Positions 19,150 through 31,203 of a stretch of 41,402 nucleotides of DNA are shown piece by piece. Source of the stretch: Blastocladiella britannica (lineage: Eukaryota; Blastocladiomycota; Blastocladiomycetes; Blastocladiales; Blastocladiaceae); the NCBI GenBank assembly GCA_025349905.2, contig MU624609.1:1-41402 (forward strand), written 5' to 3'. How positions within the stretch are numbered: position 1 is the stretch's first letter; every line of letters begins with the position of its first letter. The notes below the pieces were generated by a model. It was given only the letters and a program-made list of their open reading frames with translations. It had not been told where the DNA came from and did not search any database. The position numbers and the translations under genes were made by a program.

Positions 19150-22100
19150 CTATCCCACCAACCTGCGCAGCTCAGAGACACGACGTGGACTTGGCGACGG
19201 CGGCGGTACCGAAAAGGAGGCATGACGCGTAATGCCCTGCGACATGGACGCGCCCGATATCCGAGTCGAGCTCCGCGACTGCGCCATCTCGTTCCGATAG
19301 GTGCGCAGGTCCGATACAGACATGGCAAAGATCAAGAAGATGGAAAACACAATGAGAACGCTGCCAGCAGCGAGTCGCGTCACGAGAGGTCTCATAAACA
19401 AGCCAACACAGACGAGCGCTACTGCCAGCAGGAAAATGACCGCCACGTATTTTGCAATGGATCGCTTCGAGTACAGGCGGTTCCGCGCGACTGCGGCTCG
19501 ATCCGCGCCGACCAACGACGGCGGGCCCTCCCGCACAGTGTTGCTATTGTACACTGAGGACCGGCGCATGCGAGCCATCGACCCCGCACCATTGCTGCGC
19601 AGCTGTGTTTGCAACTCAGTCGCATGCTTCTGCCACAGCGTCGCACCCCAAGCCCATCCGACCCATCGGCGCCAAGCAAGCGGAGCGTATCGGTCGTCCA
19701 TGCCTCCGCTGTGCGACCCTGTCGGCGACGTTGTGCTCCCGCCGCCGACCGGCTGGAGTGGCTGCAGAGACGAGCGGCGCCGGCCCTGTGGATGCGCCAT
19801 TGGGACCTCGCCCAGGGAGTAAATATGGCGAGCCGATCCATGCTGCTGCGCCAAAGCGGCCTGCGCAGACCCGCGCCGGGTTGCAATCAAGAGTGCGGAC
19901 GACCGCTCGGACCCACGCCGACCACCATTGTTTGCCATGCCTGCGGCGCTGGACCGAAAAGTCGAGGAGCCCGACCGCCCACCTCGCCCAGGAAGCGGAC
20001 TGCGCGATGGCGAGCCGTTGGCACCGTCGGATGTTGGTGATACCTGGTCCGCAGGCGGCGAAAGCGATAGTGGCGGCCCTCCGACCATGCGAGAGGCAAA
20101 TCCAGCCGCAGCGAGGCGAATCGAGTCGGGCACCAGGTCGCCCTCACCGCCACCATCCTCGCCTTCATCCGGGTCGAGGTCGCTCTCCAGAAGCGGCAAT
20201 GACCCAAACTCGTCCACGTCCTCGGCAACCGGGTCCACGGCAGACGGAATCCCATTCGGTCCCAGCGTCATGCCGAGCTCGTCCAACAGTTCAGGGAGCA
20301 CAATGCCCTCTTCAAGCAGCATTTCGCGCGAGATTTCAAATAGCTGCATGTCCTCGGGCGAAAGCGCATTGAGCTCAAACACTTTTCGAATGTGCGTCAG
20401 CGACAGATAGTCGTCGTCGGTCCCCAAGAACACGGCACGGAAAATATGCTGCGATGCGAGCGGGATGGACGAGCTCGAACTTTTGTTGCCTTGAATGGAC
20501 GCGACAGAACCGCTCGGCGAATGCAGCTGAATGCCTGAGACGATGCGTCGCTGGAGTGAGGACATGGTTGTTGATGGCGAGTCGCCACTACCGTGCTGGC
20601 AGGAAGAGGACCTTTCCTGTTGCTCTTGCACTACCGTGGGTTTGCCTTGTCGGCGGCGGTCTTCCTTGGACGATGTCGGGCTGTTGCATGCTTCGGCGGC
20701 GTCGCCACTTTTGGTACTCGGAATTGGATTGCGAGGCTTTTCCGCTGAATGCGGGAGTTGACCCGACGAGGACATTGACAGCCACGGTTGGATCGGTCCC
20801 GAACCGCCTGCGGAGAGGGAGCTGGCATCATCGGATGCGATTCCACGCAGGGCCTGCTCGAGTCCGCCCTTGGGTACCGAAGAAGAATAAACCCCGTCCT
20901 TTGTTTCGATGCTCTCGATGGGTGCTACCAGTGCCGGTGCCGGAGGTGGCGTTTCAGTCCGAGGAGGTCCGGCCGAAATGGACTTGGATCGCACCGTCAT
21001 TTTCCAACAGACGGTTGATACCGAATCCGTTGCTGGGCCAGAGACGGTAGAGGATTGCCTCGAGATGCCGTTGGAGTTTGGAGGGGCAGGAGAAGGAGTA
21101 TGTTCCGAGTGCAGCTGAACAATGGAGATTGTGGGTCGAGAATGGAGCGCTGCTGCGCTCCCAACTGCGACTGCGCTGCCAACGAGCCACGAGGAGCCGC
21201 CAATGCGTGCAACTGAATGCGACGTCATGTGTGACGTGGAGGATACGGGAACGCCAGTGCGATTGGACAGAGTAATTGAATTTCCAAGGGCGTCGGCGGT
21301 AGTTGCAGACTGCCGCCGCTGGCCATAAGGCAACACCCTTGCTTCGAGCGCAGGAACACCAAGATCTGGTGTGTCCACATGTCGCAATCGGCTAGAAAAA
21401 AATAAAGATTAATACAATTGCTTGGCCAACAACACAAAAAAAATGCTGGCAAACGAACACATTTGTTGTTAGAGACTCGTTTCCCTTGAGGTCACTATTC
21501 GGTGCAGAGGGTTCGTCGAGAGAGGCACCTCGCCGGCTGGCCGTGGATGGCCTGCGAGAACCGGATGCATGTTGCGAGTCGGACGAAAAGAGAGACGCCG
21601 TGTCCTTGCTCGGTGATCTCCTCGGCAGCTCTGAAGGGAACGAGTCGTTGGCAGAGGCACCCAGCGCGATTTCGAGGAGCAGGCAAGAGTTTAGGCGAGG
21701 GCCAACGACCTCGGCGATTCGGATTTGATCTGCGCGCCCAACCGATTGCTCGAGCAGTTGGTCAAAGGTGGGCATTCGGCCCTTGCTGTCGGCATCCGTT
21801 CGCTGTTGCTGGAGGGTCTGCGGGGGAAGCGACTGTTGCAAAAGGCCACCAATGTCGTTACGGGAGCTGTTGGTGGATGCGTACGGGTCTGTGCGTGGGT
21901 GGGGCGAAAATGGGTCGCTCACCTCCAGCGCCGTTGACGCGGTGCCAGCGTGCACTTTCGACATGGGTGCAGGGGGCGGCGCCTTTGTTGCATCTGGCCC
22001 GACGATTGCCGATGCGAATATTTGGGCTGATCCCGAGCTGTGCTGTTGCTGTTGTGGCTGTTGCTTTGCCTTGGCAATGGCCCCCAGGCCGGATCCATTC

Positions 22101-22684
22101 AAAGCGCGGCGAAATTGCCAGGGCGGTGCTGCGTGGGGCTCAGGCTCACAAACAAAATACATGACATCGCCATAAATGTCCGTGTTGGTCATCGGATTGA
22201 GCGCAAACAGGCGGAACAGGTAGTCCTGGTTCTTGCCAAACGTGCGAAACAGGATCTTGTTCAGGGTGTGTGCATCATAGTAAAACGAACGAGCGCCCGC
22301 GTCGCTGTAAACGTCCACTTTGGCGAGAATGAGAGATTTCTTTGCGGCGTGGTGTCGGTGGGCAAGGGTTCCGATCGTGTCGAGTGTCAGCGGCTCAATC
22401 ATGGTTCCAGAGAGCGATTCGATCATGGCCTGGTGATCCTGCGCAAAGATCCGAACAATTGTAGAGGCATCGCTTGGAGGGACTGGTGACGATAGTGGCG
22501 CCTGCGGTGGTGGTGGTGGTGTTGGTGCTGGGAGCGGCGATCCTGGCTGCGCCGACGGAGAGGCGGGATTCGCAGCAAGGGCGCTGGTAGATACAGTCGA
22601 GGCCCTTGGATTTAAGCGGGAGGGCACTCGCGTCTGAGTGCTGGAAGAACGAGGTTGAAGCTGAGGCAGAGCAGATCCATGCAT
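19150..22684 (-). CDS. Uncharacterised fungal-type two-TM protein with two conserved motif blocks
   Basis: Two exons, 22684-21459 and 21391-19150, with a 67-nt intron (GTTCGT to CTAG), give about 1155 residues. I do not recognise a named family. Around residues 75-185 is a compact conserved-looking domain with SLILAKVDVYSD, SFYYDAHTLNKILFRTFG, DYLFRLFALNPMTNTDIYGDV. In the second exon another block reads FRAVFLGTDDDYLSLTHIRKVFELNALSPEDMQLFEI. I have a loose memory of similar blocks in hypothetical proteins of zygomycetes and basidiomycetes. Long Ser/Pro/Gly-rich disordered stretches separate them. Near the C-terminus are two membrane helices (VAVIFLLAVALVCVGLF and LIVFSIFLIFAM) with a short loop, then a Ser/Arg-rich tail. 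Likely an endomembrane protein with a large cytosolic region. Its stop is 60 nt from the KAR5 stop, tail to tail. Confidence 0.8.
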
Positions 22685-22926
22685 GTTTGACGCTGGAGTG
22701 ATCCGCTAGTTTACATGTATTTGGTTTGGGTGCTCGTGTGTACAAATCGCTTGCCCTTTGAATAGGTAAACTTTTTTTGCTTTGGAATAGTTGATCGGGA
22801 TCGAAGTTGCCGCGATTTTCAAAGTGTCGGCAAATCGCGAAGATGCCTTTTTCATGCGATTATTTTTTTTAACAGCTGCTGCGACGGCACATTTCAAAGA
22901 AAATCAGTTATAAAAAAACTACATGA

Positions 22927-23850
22927 TCAGGTCGAGGAAGACGAAGAGGAAGAAGAGGAAGAAGAAGAGGACGAGGAAGGGTAAAGCGGCATGTGCACTG
23001 GCGAGTACACGACGGCAGCAAACAGAGTGCCCGTGATGATGCCGTTGATGTTCTCGGTGACCGTGTGGTAGTACGCGAGCGTGATGGCCATTTGGAAGAA
23101 GGCAGCCATTGCAAACACGTTAATGGCTTTGACGGCGGACTCGTACGGGCGGCGCCGGCGCGCCATCTCCTTGGGATCGATCGGCGCAGTCGCAAATGTA
23201 TCCGGCGCTGCTGACGACGACGACGCGGAGGCGGCAGCGGCAGGCCGCTCGTGCGCGCGCGATGCGTCGCCGTGCACCACAAACTCAAACAGCAGCACCA
23301 GCAGCGAGTGCACCAGCAGCAGGCAGTGGCCCGAGACGTCGTGTCCGGCCGCCCAGGTGCCGCCGTGCGCCTTGCAGTGGCGGGCAGTGCGGGCCGAAGC
23401 GCCGCGGGCGGCAAAGTGGGCGCTGAACTCGGGGCTCATCTCCTCCGACGGCTCCTTGCACACGCCGCCGGTCTGGGCGTTGATGAGGTCCAGCAGCGAC
23501 GGCCCAAAGAACCACTGCGTCAGCAGCACCCAGTAGGCGGTGGCCATAGCGTACCGCATCCACGCCCACAGCTTGCGCTCGGCCGACCAGTGGCGCATCG
23601 ACTTGACGCCATACACGTACAGCGCCGTCGTCCACAGCCACGCAATCTTGACAAAGTACACGTTGAGCGGCGCCGACTTGGTCGTCACGAGCGGGATGTG
23701 CGGGTACTCGCCAAACAGCGCCGTGGGCATGCTCACCACCACCGCCAGCACCGTGGCCGCGAACGGAATCACAAACGGCGAGTCCATGGCGGTGGCGACG
23801 CGTGCGATCCGCGGCACCGCTGCCAGAGACGGGGGGAGGAAGGAGGCCAT
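22927..23850 (-). CDS. FIT2/Scs3-type ER lipid-droplet protein
   Basis: A single exon from MASFLPPSLAA gives about 307 residues. FIT proteins (FITM2 in animals, Scs3 and Yft2 in yeast) are ER membrane acyl-CoA diphosphatases needed for lipid droplet budding. The protein has about six hydrophobic segments. Family features are the KIAWLWTTALYVYG helix, WFFGPSLLDLIN, GGTWAAGHDVSGHCLLLVHSLLVL, and AITLAYYHTVTENINGI; the histidines in GHDVSGH and YYHT sit where the two catalytic histidines are expected. The C-terminus ends in a run of about 15 serines followed by Thr-stop, which is unusual. Upstream in-frame Met codons exist but their sequence is not family-like and lies in AT-rich intergenic DNA. 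Confidence 0.88.
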   Translation of the reverse strand: MASFLPPSLAAVPRIARVATAMDSPFVIPFAATVLAVVVSMPTALFGEYPHIPLVTTKSAPLNVYFVKIAWLWTTALYVYGVKSMRHWSAERKLWAWMRYAMATAYWVLLTQWFFGPSLLDLINAQTGGVCKEPSEEMSPEFSAHFAARGASARTARHCKAHGGTWAAGHDVSGHCLLLVHSLLVLLFEFVVHGDASRAHERPAAAASASSSSAAPDTFATAPIDPKEMARRRRPYESAVKAINVFAMAAFFQMAITLAYYHTVTENINGIITGTLFAAVVYSPVHMPLYPSSSSSSSSSSSSSSST

Positions 23851-24096
23851 ATTGTTTACTTTTCTTGTTTGCTTTGTGTCAAGTACGCCGGCGCGTCTCT
23901 TTAATATGTTTATCCAGTCCGAATAAGAGCGAGCAAAAAAACCGAAGAGGGCGAGCGGCGGGCGATCCGCTTCGGAGGCGTGGCAAGAAAAAGAGGCAAA
24001 ACGAAAAAAGAGTAGTGACATCACATTACAACAGCAAAAAAAGTACACAACACTCCGCCGGTGTGCGTGCCAGGCAGCAATGGTGCCCGTACCATC
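23851..24096. other. Intergenic gap between CCT2 stop and FIT2 start
   Basis: Both flanking genes are on the minus strand, so this 246-bp AT-rich gap must hold the CCT2 3' end and the FIT2 promoter. Several A-runs are present; no specific element is recognised. Confidence 0.4.
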
Positions 24097-25865
24097 TCAG
24101 CCCTGACGCTGTCGAGGTGCCGCGCGCAAGATGTCGTCCACGCGTAGAATCATCTCGGCCGCCTCCGACGCCGACAGCACCACCTGGCGCTTGAGCTTGT
24201 ACGACTCGGTGATCCCGAGCGCCCGCACGTCTCCCACGTCGCCCTTGGCCATGTCCAAACCGGCGGTGGCGTCACCCGAGTAGTGGGCGGCGCGCAGGCG
24301 CGAGACCAGGTCGCTCGAGTCGTACCCGGCATTGTCGGCCAGGATCGTGGGCATCTGGCGCAGCGCGCGCGCAAACCCTTCCACCGCCATCGCCTTCTTG
24401 CCTGCGGTCTTGGCCGCAATCGCGTCGACCGCCTTGGACATGAGCATCTCCGAGCACCCGCCGCCCAGCACCGTGCGCGTCTCCTTGACCGTCTGCGACA
24501 GCACCGCCAGCGCATCGTGCAGCGACCGCTCGGCCTCGTCCAGCAGCTGGTGGGTGGCGCCGCGCAGCACAATCGTGCACGCCTCGCCGGCCTCCACGCC
24601 CGAGAACTTGATGAGCTTGTCCTCGCCAATCATGATCTCCTCAATCAGCTTGCACTTGCCGAGCTTGACCAGCTCCGGGTGGTCAAACGTCGACGCAATC
24701 TCGCCGCCCGTCACCAGCGCCAGGCGCTCAACGCCATCGAAATCGGCGTGCTCGATCGACATGACGCCGGCATCGGCCAGCAGCTGCTCGGGCCAGTTGT
24801 AAATCAGCTGGCGGTTGACAAAGCAGTTGATCCCGTGGGCCTTGATCTTGTCCACCTTCTCGGCCATCTTGGTGCGCTCGGCGCGCTCCAGCTCCGCCAG
24901 CTTGCCGGTGGCGTCCACGCGCACGCGCGCGCCAAACACCTTGATTTTGTCCGTGTCCATCGGGGTGTTGGCAATGAGGATGGTTGCGTTCTCGATGCGC
25001 TTCGGGCAGTTGACGCCCATCTTCTTGTCGAGAATGAATCCTGAACATTTTTGTGTTATTATTGTTGTGTAAAATAGGGATGATAAGAAAAATGGACATA
25101 CCCTCGTCAAGGTACGAGTCGAGAAGACGGCCGCCGACCTTCTTGATGATCTGAATGTTGTCGAGGTTGGTCGAGCCCTTGAGGCGGAGCACGGCGTCCA
25201 CGGCGAGCTCCGAAAAGTACGCGCGATCCTGCGACAGGACCTTGGACGAGAGCGTGGTCTTGGAGATGTTGATCAGATCGCGGCGGAACGCGGCGGGGTT
25301 GGCGCCATTGTCGACCGCGGCGGCCTCGAGCGCCTGGAGCGCAGCCTCCGATGCGATACGGTAGCCCTCAATGATCACCTGCGGGTGGATCTTTTGGTTG
25401 ACGAGCTTTTCCGCCTCGCGCAGCAGCTCGGAGCCAAATACGCACACGGAGGTGGTGCCGTCACCAACCTCGTCGTCCTGCACCTTGGACAGGTCTGGTG
25501 TTTTTTTTTTTTTTGGGTTACTGGAATGCTCATCGAAATTGTTGAAATGTAAATGGACGCACTGACGAGGACCTTGGCGGCCGGGTTGTCAAGCCAGATG
25601 GACTTGAGGATCGTGGCGCCGTCATTGGTGACCATGATCTCGCCCGTGGACATGGACTGCAGGATCTTGTCCATGCCCTTGGGGCCGAGCGTAGATTTGA
25701 CGAGATCGCCGACGGCGATGGCCCCAATGAAGGACGACTGTGTATAATTATATTTAGTGAACCTGTCGCGAGTAAAATGAAATCTAAAAGGCGTACCAGA
25801 CGCGCGTTCTCGGCACGCTCCTCGCTTGCCTCCTCATTGAAAATTTGGATGGGTGAAAAGCCCGA
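24097..25865 (-). CDS. CCT2: Chaperonin TRiC/CCT subunit beta; first exon unresolved
   Basis: Four exons are clear: 25865-25797, 25737-25563, 25494-25102, 25040-24097, encoding about 526 residues that begin [23 protein letters not shown], a few residues inside the normal N-terminus. CCT2 is one of eight subunits of the cytosolic chaperonin that folds actin and tubulin. Signatures: [38 protein letters not shown] (ATP site Asp), [103 protein letters not shown]. The start is a problem. The acceptor before 25865 needs a phase-0 donor, but the nearest ATG (25947, reading ATGCCCTCTA then GTAAGC) gives phase 1. A weaker GTTTTT donor further in would restore phase and give an N-terminus MPSSKLICL. 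Confidence 0.93.
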
Positions 25866-25947
25866 CTGTTGTGTTTTTTTTTATATATTCGACGGAGGCG
25901 TTTGGTCAGTAAAAAAAAACCAAACAGATAAGCTTACTAGAGGGCAT

Positions 25948-26810
25948 CAAGGGCGCGACAAATAGGAGGAGGCGACTTGGTGGATGATCGCATTTATTCG
26001 CTGAAGTATTTGATCGGTTGTTGGTGTTGGTTGCGTTGTTGGCGGGTGCGCTCGCGTCCCGGCCATGCATACATACACACGCGCGTCTTTTTTCTTGACA
26101 TGATCGTTTGTGCGCCATGTAAAGTTGTTATTGTGGGCACGATAACGCTTGGCCCCACGAAAGAGCCCGACCATCCTCCTATTATGCCTGTCTTGTGCTT
26201 CTGTGTAAGGCGGTCGCTGGAGCGGACGCACCATTTTTGATTAAAGGACGGCGGTGGTGGTGGGGCAGTGAAATGATCAACCAAGCTGCTGCTGGCGAGA
26301 GGCGACTTTGATTTTCAGCACAAAAAGAAAGCAAGAAGGTCAAAGAAGTCCAACAACACACGTGATGCGCCAGCATAGCACAAAACCCGGGCCATCACGG
26401 GCGCCCTATCCCTCTTGGCCGAGGTCATTTTACGCCGAGTCCTTTTGGCAAGGGCGCTGTCCTCTTTTTTCAATGGCAGCCTCCACTGCGTGGACTCTTT
26501 GGCAGAGTGTGTCTCACAAAAGCCCACTGTATCTGGTTGTTTGCTCTCTTTTCAGTGTGCCGACGACTTCAAATGCTGGTCGACAATTCACGCTAATTTT
26601 TATTCACTCGTTTGCACGATAACGTGTTGTTGCTATGCCATCGAGCAAAACGGAACGCAGAAGTGTGCGTGCGCCTGGCTCGTGGGGAAGTTCGGGCGAT
26701 AAGGTTTTCTTGCCTCGCCCAATTCAAATACGTGACGACGAACCGCCCTGCCTTCTCTTTCGCCAATTGTCTCTAATCGCGTCAAAAAAAAAAAAAAAAA
26801 GAGAAACAAT
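25948..26810. other. 863-bp divergent intergenic region, CCT2/UGP1
   Basis: This is the longest gap in the window. It should contain both promoters and perhaps a non-coding first exon of CCT2. I find no ORF with coding character, no tRNA box and no repeat other than an A18 run at 26784-26801, close before the UGP1 ATG. Around 26055-26100 there is a purine/pyrimidine-alternating CATACATACACACGCGCG stretch. Confidence 0.4.
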
Positions 26811-28663
<1,853 letters not shown>

Positions 28664-28869
28664 GTCCATACTATTCAATATATTTTTTTCCGACCAAATT
28701 ACCTCACGTGGGACTTGCTGCCGGGCAAACTCCTCTCCCCACCATCTGCACGCCATTGTTGAAACAGACCGTTTTTCCCCATCACAAAAACTTCGAAACC
28801 TTTTTATTGCAATTCTGTGCCAAAATCGTTCTTAATACACAGTCATCTGCGCAAAACGAATACAAGATC

Positions 28870-31132
28870 ATGTCAGACTTGCCCCCACCCATCCTGCAGC
28901 AGCCAGCTCCCATCACTGCACTGCAGCAGCAAAGTGTCAACGCCATGAAAGACGCGACCTCGGCCATGGCCCGTGTCGCCCTCATGCCTACCCCGCCTGC
29001 ATCCACAGAGCCCGGATTGGTTTTGTCTGCTGCGCCGTCCGCTGCGCCGTCGGTGGCACCGTCTTCGCCCAGTTCGGTTGCAGGGTCAGCTCCCGCCTCG
29101 CCGCAGTCACGCATCTTCCCGCCGGGGATCACGCGCGCTCCGAGTCCCGGGTACAAGAAGCCCCGCAAGAAGGACTCTAGTTCCTCCAAGGAGAGCCAGC
29201 CCGATTACTTGAAGCTGATCCTGACTGCTCCCAGTACGTTCCCTTTTTATTCAAGGTAATGGTTACTGTACTCATTCAAGTGTTTCCAGTCTATGATCTT
29301 GCCAAGGAAACTCCGCTGCACTTTGCGGAGATGTTGTCTGCCCGTATTGGGAACCAGATCTACTTGAAGGTTCTACCTTTCTAAATATTCGATTTGGGAA
29401 AGATACTCACACCACTTGCACACATTGGGTAGCGTGAAGATACGCAACCAGCGTTCTCATTCAAGATCCGCGGTATGGAATACTTTTTTTTTTTTCGTCA
29501 CGCTTTGGCATTTCGTGTACTTACATCCAACGAACGAAAAAAAAATATATAAGGCGCCTACAACCGCTTGAAGCACCTGACACCCGAGGAGCGCCAGCGC
29601 GGAGTCGTATGCTGCAGCGCCGGCAATCACGCGCAGGGTGTTGCCCTGGCAGCGAAGAAGCTGGGCATCAAGGCTACCATCGTCATGCCGCGCACCGCAC
29701 CTGACGTCAAGACCAACAATGTCCGTCGTCTGGGTGGCATTGTTGTGCTCGAGGGCGACGATCTCGAAGGCGCGCGCATGGAAGCTGCCCGTCTCGAGCG
29801 CGAGATGGGCTACGTCAATGTGCCTCCATTCGACGACCCCTACATTATTGCGGTATGTGCCGTTTTTTTCTACATGTGTCCCAATACCATTTCTGGTTGA
29901 TTCAAAAACATGATTTAAATAGGGACAAGGCACAGTCGGCGTCGAAATCCTTCGTCAGATCCCCAACGGCAAGCTGGACGCCATTTTCGTGTGCTGCGGC
30001 GGCGGTGGTCTGCTGGCAGGCATTGCCACGTACGTCAAGCGCCTCTACCCCGATGTCAAGGTGATTGGCGTCGAAGAGGTGGACCAGGACTCGATGTCGC
30101 AGGCGCTGACGTTTGGCCACCCGATCACCATGCCCGAGATCGACTTGTTTGCCGACGGCACGGCGGTCCGGCGCGCGGGCGAGGAGACGTTCCGTCTCGT
30201 GCAAGAGTTTGTGGACGAGATGGTGCTGGTGACCAACGACGAAATCTGCGCTGCCATCAAGGATGTGTTTTCCGACACGCGCTCGATCTTGGAGCCATCT
30301 GGCGCGCTGTCGCTGGCCGGATGCAAGCGGTGGATTGCCGACAACAATGTCAAGGACGGCATTTACGTGGCCGTCACTTCGGGTGCCAACATGGATTTCA
30401 ACCGCCTGCGGTTTGTCGCCGAGCGCGCCGAGATTGGTGAGGAAACCGAGGCCCTGATTTCGGTCATGATGCCCGAGCAACCGGGGTCGTTTTTGCAGCT
30501 CCTCAACGCCATCTTGCCCCGCGCCGTCACGGAACTGTCGTACCGCTTCCACCGGCTCGAGTGCGCGCACGTCTTTGCCACCTTCAAGGTTCCACCGGGT
30601 CTGGCTCGCGACGACGAGACGGCCAAGTTGCTGGAGAAGCTGCAGGTCCTGGGCATGTCTGGGATTGACATTTCCAAGGTTTGTTCTGATGCCATTTTCT
30701 CATATGGTGGGTACTAACACCAACCAAAAATTTAGAACGAGTTTGCCAAGTCGCACGCGCGTTACCTTGTCGGCGGCCGGACCACCATCATGAACGAGCG
30801 CGTCGTGCGTGCCGAGTTCCGCATCACGGGCCGCGAGATGATTCGCGATCTGCTCAAGCACTTTTCGCCCGATTTCAACCAGCTCCTGTTCCATTTCAAG
30901 AACACGGGCGGTGATCTCGGCAAGGTGCTGATGGGCTTTGAGGTACCCGAGCACCTGACCAACGTCTTTAACGAGCGCGTCGAGTCCCTGAGCAAGAAGT
31001 GGCGTGTTACCGTCACCGAAGAGACTGGTTCGTCCTATTTCGTTCCGTATTCTCACTTTGTTATACTGACCATAACCGAATCCAGACAACATCGTCTTCC
31101 GTCATTTCATGGTCGGAGATACGGTCATGTAG
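28870..31132 (+). CDS. ILV1: Threonine deaminase (threonine dehydratase, biosynthetic)
   Basis: Seven exons (28870-29233, 29290-29369, 29433-29472, 29554-29852, 29923-30678, 30736-31027, 31086-31132) give about 625 residues. It converts threonine to 2-oxobutanoate and ammonia with PLP, the first step to isoleucine. The catalytic domain shows YLKREDTQPAFSFKIRGAYN with the PLP lysine, CSAGNHAQGVA, the glycine loop CCGGGGLLAG, and EPSGALSLAG. Two ACT-like regulatory domains follow (MMPEQPGSFLQLLNAI; EFRITGREMIRDLLKHFSPDFN), as in isoleucine-inhibited enzymes. The first exon encodes about 100 Ser/Ala/Pro-rich residues before the core; it lacks an obvious mitochondrial presequence, although fungal Ilv1 is normally mitochondrial. 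Donors include GTACGT, GTATGT, GTTTGT and GTTCGT. The stop is 71 nt from the convergent FGAM synthase stop. Confidence 0.96.
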
Positions 31133-31203
31133 TCAAGTTTACTTTGCCTTTTCGTTAATACATATCTCAGTGCACAGAAAAGAGATATATATATATAAAC
31201 TTT

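Noticed and set aside
23851..24048. Extra 66 residues upstream of FIT2
   Set aside because: The sequence is Cys/Phe/Lys-rich, AT-biased and not family-like; MASFLPPSLAA is the better start.
25948..26810. A tRNA or small RNA gene in the largest gap
   Set aside because: No B-box-like GGTTCGA with a matching acceptor stem and no obvious stem-loop gene could be found by eye on either strand.
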